Translations under genes and position numbers: made by a program
DNA from: an uncultured Prevotellaceae bacterium
GTDB taxonomy: Bacteria; Bacteroidota; Bacteroidia; Bacteroidales; Bacteroidaceae
Reading direction: 5' to 3'
Assembly: GCA_937902455.1 (NCBI GenBank)
Contig: CALELI010000127.1
Location: 1-7,151, forward strand
Length of the DNA stretch: 7,151 nt
In this document: positions 4,033 through 7,151 of the stretch, in pieces
Numbering within the stretch: the stretch's first letter is position 1
Layout of the letters: each line of letters opens with the position of its first letter
Notes under the pieces: model-generated
Told to the model about the DNA's origin: nothing
The model's database searches: none
What the model saw: the letters and a program-made list of their open reading frames with translations, nothing else

Positions 4033-7026
4033 TCAGAATATATAATTCTCCTCGTCGAGGGTCGGGTCGTATTCCTCTTCTGGCTGGAGTTCCTCGTCTG
4101 GTATGTCTTCGATGTCAGGTATGTCTGTAGGCTCGTCGAGGAGTTCCTCGTCAATCTGCAACTGTCCGATTCGGTCAAAGTTCTGTTCATAGAAGTCGAA
4201 ATAGTCAGAGAAGCTGAGTCCGTGCATGAGTTTCTTGAGGTTGTCCTCTGAAATGATGAACAGGCGGAGTCCTTCAAGTACTCTTGGCATTCGCTCGTCG
4301 TTCATCAGCTTGTTGAAATAGATATAGGCTTCATCGTAGCTGGTGAACCCTGTGACCTGGAACATGTCGATTCCGTCACCCTTCACGAAGTTCATGTCGA
4401 AATTGCGGACGGCGAAGTTCGAGAAGTTGTAGTTGGCCACTTCAAAGAGGAGTGCGTTCTCGTTTATGCTGTCGCGTTCATAGGCTACGACGAACACAAA
4501 CGGAATGGCCTTTTCCTTGGTGAAGGTAGTATCGAGAGCCACACTGTCGGCATCGTCAGCAAGTATGCCACTCCTACGGTCCCAGAGTGAGCCATGGTCC
4601 ATCTTGCCACTTGCCAGCAGACGACCTTCCTGAAGGCCTTTCACGTATAATCCGGCAAGTTCGCTGACGGTACTTCTTGGATATTTCTCCACAATCTCCT
4701 TCATTCCGGCAAGGAACTGGTCGCGTTCGCCGAGGTTGAGCTTGCTCATGACGTTCAGGAACATGAATCGTGGACGGTTCTCGCCGTCGGGATATTCCTG
4801 TGCGATATAATCTGCGTTGACTACCACAGAATCATACTGATCTGCAAGGTAGTATTCATAGGTCTGCTGATAAATGGAGTCTTCTATCTGCCTGCCAAAC
4901 CGTCCCTTGTACTCGAAATAAGGGTCAGAGATAAGGATGGTATGAGGATTCTCAGGGTACTCCTCCTGCATCTTCGACTTGTAGATGGCAGCGGAATCCA
5001 CCTCTCCTATGCGTGAATATAGCTGGAAGAGGTTGTAGTACAGCTCCCCGTCGTGCTGATAGTCTGGGAACTGGGTGAGAACTCTCTTGAATGTCCTTTC
5101 AGCCAGCGGGAAGTTCTCCATACGGTCCTTGTAGATTATGGCGGAGTTGAACAATCCACTTACCAGGGCTGTGTTCGAGGCTTCCATCTGTTCATCCGTG
5201 AGTGGTATGTCCTTGAGATAGTATTCAGGACGGTGAGGGTCCTGACGGTATTCCTCAAGTTTCTCAAGGCGCTTGCGTTCAGCCTCAGAGAGGACGGTGT
5301 CAACCTGTGCAGTATCAACGGCTACCGAATCGATGGCAACGGGATTGCCGAGGCTGTCAACCAGTGCTGGGGAGATACTGTCTGCCGCAATTGTATCGGC
5401 CGTCTCTTCATCATTTGCAAGTACGGTCACATTCTTACGTCTCCAGTCGTCAGCCAGTTCACGTACACCCCACTTTTTCTGGAACTCAGCCTGGCCGGAT
5501 GATACAGCCGTAGGATTATAGAAGTACCATGTAGCCGTGACCTGATTGTTCATACGACTATTTGGACCGGCGTTCTGTCTGGCCATATTCTGCTGACGGT
5601 TTGATGCCGTCTGTGCTGCGGCTTCCCTGGCTGCCTCTTCCTTCTCCTGCTTCTTCACGTCCTCTATGATGCGCTTGATAACGGCCATACGTTCCGTGGA
5701 GTCCATACGAGCCAGTTCCTGCAAACTGTCCTGCAGCTCGACAGCCCAGGCATGAGGGTAGAGCTCGTCGAGAATCTTGGAACGCTCATCTATCTCCTTG
5801 TAGTTTTCGTGTTCCTTGTCGAATAGTCCTAACGCTCCGGAGTAGCAGTCTTTTGCCTCGGCGAATTTCTCCTTGTCCCAGTAAAGCTGACCCAGCCTGA
5901 GCCATACGACACCCTTCTCAGGACCACTTCTGGTGCTCTTCCTGATACCTGTCTTGTAATAGTCAATGGCTTTCGTGGAATCACCCTGAGCAAGGAAGAT
6001 ATTTCCAATGGCATAGTACACCCGGTCGAGATAGTCGCGATTCTTCGAGCTTTTTGCCATTCTGCGCAATTTGCTGATCATCTTCTTGGCGTTGCCTTTA
6101 GAGAGCACCTCTGTCTGCTGAATACGGGCATTGAATGCAAGTTCGTAAGGAGGATTCTTTGGGATGACCTTTCCGAAGGACTTGTATGCCAGTTCTTCCT
6201 GTCCCGTCTGCTGATAGAGTTGTCCGAGGAGATAGTAGAGACGCGCCTTTTCGTAACTGCCCTTCTGCTTCTTGATGACTTGCTGGACATACGGAATGGC
6301 TTCTGCATATTTTTTCTGGCGAATATTACAGTCTGCCAGGACCTGAGCCTTCATGTAATTCAGTTTCGTAGGGAAACTGTCCCTTTCTGCACGTGCGATA
6401 AGGTCTTCTGCCTGGAAATGCCAGTCTTGTTCTGCATAGCACAATGCCTCGAGCACTCTTGCCTTTGCCACGATGTTGGGCTTGGAGAAATAAAGTCGCT
6501 GCATGTAGGCAAAAGTAGATGCGGCTTCAAGATATTCGCCCTGACGCAACTGTGACTCACCCATCATGAACCAGGCCTTATAGAGGAATGGGTTATATTC
6601 TCTCTGGCTAAGCCACAGTTTATCCTTCTGTGTCTTCGGCTTGTTGCTGTTCCACTGAGGGCGTTTGGTTATGGAATGCTGCTTGATGGCTTTCTTGCTC
6701 TTCTCGATAGCACGGGCATAGTTCGCCTTGCCGGCAGAGAGTGTCGACTTGTTTCCAATGGTGAGAAGTGGCAGCACCTCCAGATGATTGTCCTTGTTGG
6801 CTTTCAACTGGGCCGCGTTACCTTCAAGAAAGGCCACCTTACCATTGTAATAGGTGTTGTAGTCGGCCTTGATGGCATGAACCCTTCGGGTGATAGGTGT
6901 GTTTTTCTCGGTTGAGCATGAGATGACAGACAACAAGGAAATGCACATCGTACAAAGTACAATGCACATAATGGAATGCTTTCGAGGCGTTCCACATCCT
7001 TTCAATGAAGGTTTATTCCCTGTCAT
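4033..7026 (-). CDS. porW: SprE/PorW-type type IX secretion system lipoprotein with TPR repeats
   Basis: SprE (Flavobacterium) and PorW (Porphyromonas) are lipoproteins needed for type IX secretion and gliding; PorW is thought to link the outer-membrane translocon to the PorLM motor. Here a signal with RKH at 15-17 and a hydrophobic stretch at 19-33 ends in a lipobox (VISC, lipidated Cys37). The residues after Cys (STEKN) lack the acidic surface-export signal, suggesting a periplasm-facing protein. TPR-like helix pairs lie at about 150-182, 227-258, 261-290, 336-364 and 373-404, and again at 625-690 and 722-783. A charged, Ala/Gln/Asn-rich linker spans 455-497. The diagnostic block WYFYNP (500-505) followed by FQKKWGVRELADDWRR (515-530) is what identifies SprE/PorW. 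A Asp/Val-rich linker follows (540-580), then a C-terminal domain (838-950) and an acidic tail (958-997). The length of 997 is usual for the family. Met1 is preferred over Met20 because the latter would remove the basic n-region. An inverted repeat sits just before the start. Confidence 0.88.
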   Translation of the reverse strand: MTGNKPSLKGCGTPRKHSIMCIVLCTMCISLLSVISCSTEKNTPITRRVHAIKADYNTYYNGKVAFLEGNAAQLKANKDNHLEVLPLLTIGNKSTLSAGKANYARAIEKSKKAIKQHSITKRPQWNSNKPKTQKDKLWLSQREYNPFLYKAWFMMGESQLRQGEYLEAASTFAYMQRLYFSKPNIVAKARVLEALCYAEQDWHFQAEDLIARAERDSFPTKLNYMKAQVLADCNIRQKKYAEAIPYVQQVIKKQKGSYEKARLYYLLGQLYQQTGQEELAYKSFGKVIPKNPPYELAFNARIQQTEVLSKGNAKKMISKLRRMAKSSKNRDYLDRVYYAIGNIFLAQGDSTKAIDYYKTGIRKSTRSGPEKGVVWLRLGQLYWDKEKFAEAKDCYSGALGLFDKEHENYKEIDERSKILDELYPHAWAVELQDSLQELARMDSTERMAVIKRIIEDVKKQEKEEAAREAAAQTASNRQQNMARQNAGPNSRMNNQVTATWYFYNPTAVSSGQAEFQKKWGVRELADDWRRKNVTVLANDEETADTIAADSISPALVDSLGNPVAIDSVAVDTAQVDTVLSEAERKRLEKLEEYRQDPHRPEYYLKDIPLTDEQMEASNTALVSGLFNSAIIYKDRMENFPLAERTFKRVLTQFPDYQHDGELYYNLFQLYSRIGEVDSAAIYKSKMQEEYPENPHTILISDPYFEYKGRFGRQIEDSIYQQTYEYYLADQYDSVVVNADYIAQEYPDGENRPRFMFLNVMSKLNLGERDQFLAGMKEIVEKYPRSTVSELAGLYVKGLQEGRLLASGKMDHGSLWDRRSGILADDADSVALDTTFTKEKAIPFVFVVAYERDSINENALLFEVANYNFSNFAVRNFDMNFVKGDGIDMFQVTGFTSYDEAYIYFNKLMNDERMPRVLEGLRLFIISEDNLKKLMHGLSFSDYFDFYEQNFDRIGQLQIDEELLDEPTDIPDIEDIPDEELQPEEEYDPTLDEENYIF

Positions 7027-7029
7027 CTT

Positions 7030-7059
7030 ATTCTCGTATCTGTATTGAATAACGAGAAT
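7030..7059 (-). promoter_or_regulatory. 8-bp inverted repeat (possible leader stem-loop or operator) before porW
   Basis: ATTCTCGT at 7030-7037 and ACGAGAAT at 7052-7059 are perfect inverted copies with a 14-bp spacer. In the porW transcript the stem would end 3 nt before the ATG (7026), where it could block ribosome access; as DNA it could be a dyad operator. A second, weaker dyad lies just upstream: CCTTAT at 7064-7069 with ATAAGG at 7076-7081 and a 6-nt loop. From 7060 to the window end the sequence is AT-rich with no gene, and I found no clean TAnnTTTG element for porW on the minus strand. The inverted repeat is seen directly; a regulatory role is inferred. Confidence 0.5.
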
Positions 7060-7151
7060 TCCACCTTATTATTGTATAAGGGGTACTATTATTTATTAAC
7101 TTAACTTTAGCATATGCATAAATATTTGATTTATAACATTAATCAGACATT

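Noticed and set aside
3927..4277. 116-residue minus-strand frame overlapping the porW 3' end and the CoA-transferase promoter
   Set aside because: It is an out-of-frame reading of porW, Ser/Thr/Arg-rich without a domain, and it covers the promoter region.
5053..5502. 149-residue plus-strand reading frame opposite porW
   Set aside because: It lies entirely inside the well-supported porW gene and has no recognisable features.

Overview
The window looks like a piece of a Bacteroidota chromosome, most probably Bacteroidales and perhaps Prevotellaceae. This rests on four things: two upstream elements matching the Bacteroidota pattern (TTTG-like at -33, TAnnTTTG at -7), AT-rich leaders without Shine-Dalgarno sequences, a SprE/PorW-type type IX secretion lipoprotein, and a rhomboid protease with a tail I recall from this phylum. 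The family placement is an inference; the phylum is well supported.

Layout: positions 1-249 hold no convincing gene. They contain a degenerate 22-bp periodic repeat (about 48-135), then an AT-rich promoter for ridA. ridA (250-624, +) is the only plus-strand gene and converges on the rhomboid gene across 30 bp. The minus strand, read right to left, carries porW/sprE (7026-4033), a 217-bp gap with a clear promoter and a heptanucleotide array, then an acetyl-CoA hydrolase/transferase family gene (3815-2316), an exodeoxyribonuclease III/AP endonuclease gene (2314-1559) and a rhomboid protease gene (1476-655). The last three are probably one transcript: the first two are one base apart, and no promoter motif was found in the 82-bp repeat-filled gap before the rhomboid gene.

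Functionally this is a mostly housekeeping segment. RidA clears reactive enamine/imine intermediates. The CoA-transferase fits acetate, succinate or propionate fermentation. The exonuclease repairs abasic sites. The rhomboid protease cuts membrane proteins, and PorW/SprE serves type IX secretion or gliding-type machinery. I see no defence island, mobile element, CRISPR array, tRNA or rRNA, and no new multigene system.

The most unusual content is between the genes. Three different short tandem repeats occupy three intergenic spaces: ATTAGCC-type heptamers at two sites in opposite orientation, one of them forming the stop codon of the exonuclease gene; a GTTAACA heptamer/17-bp array; and the 22-bp phased repeat at the left. 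An 8-bp perfect inverted repeat also lies 3 bases before the porW start codon.
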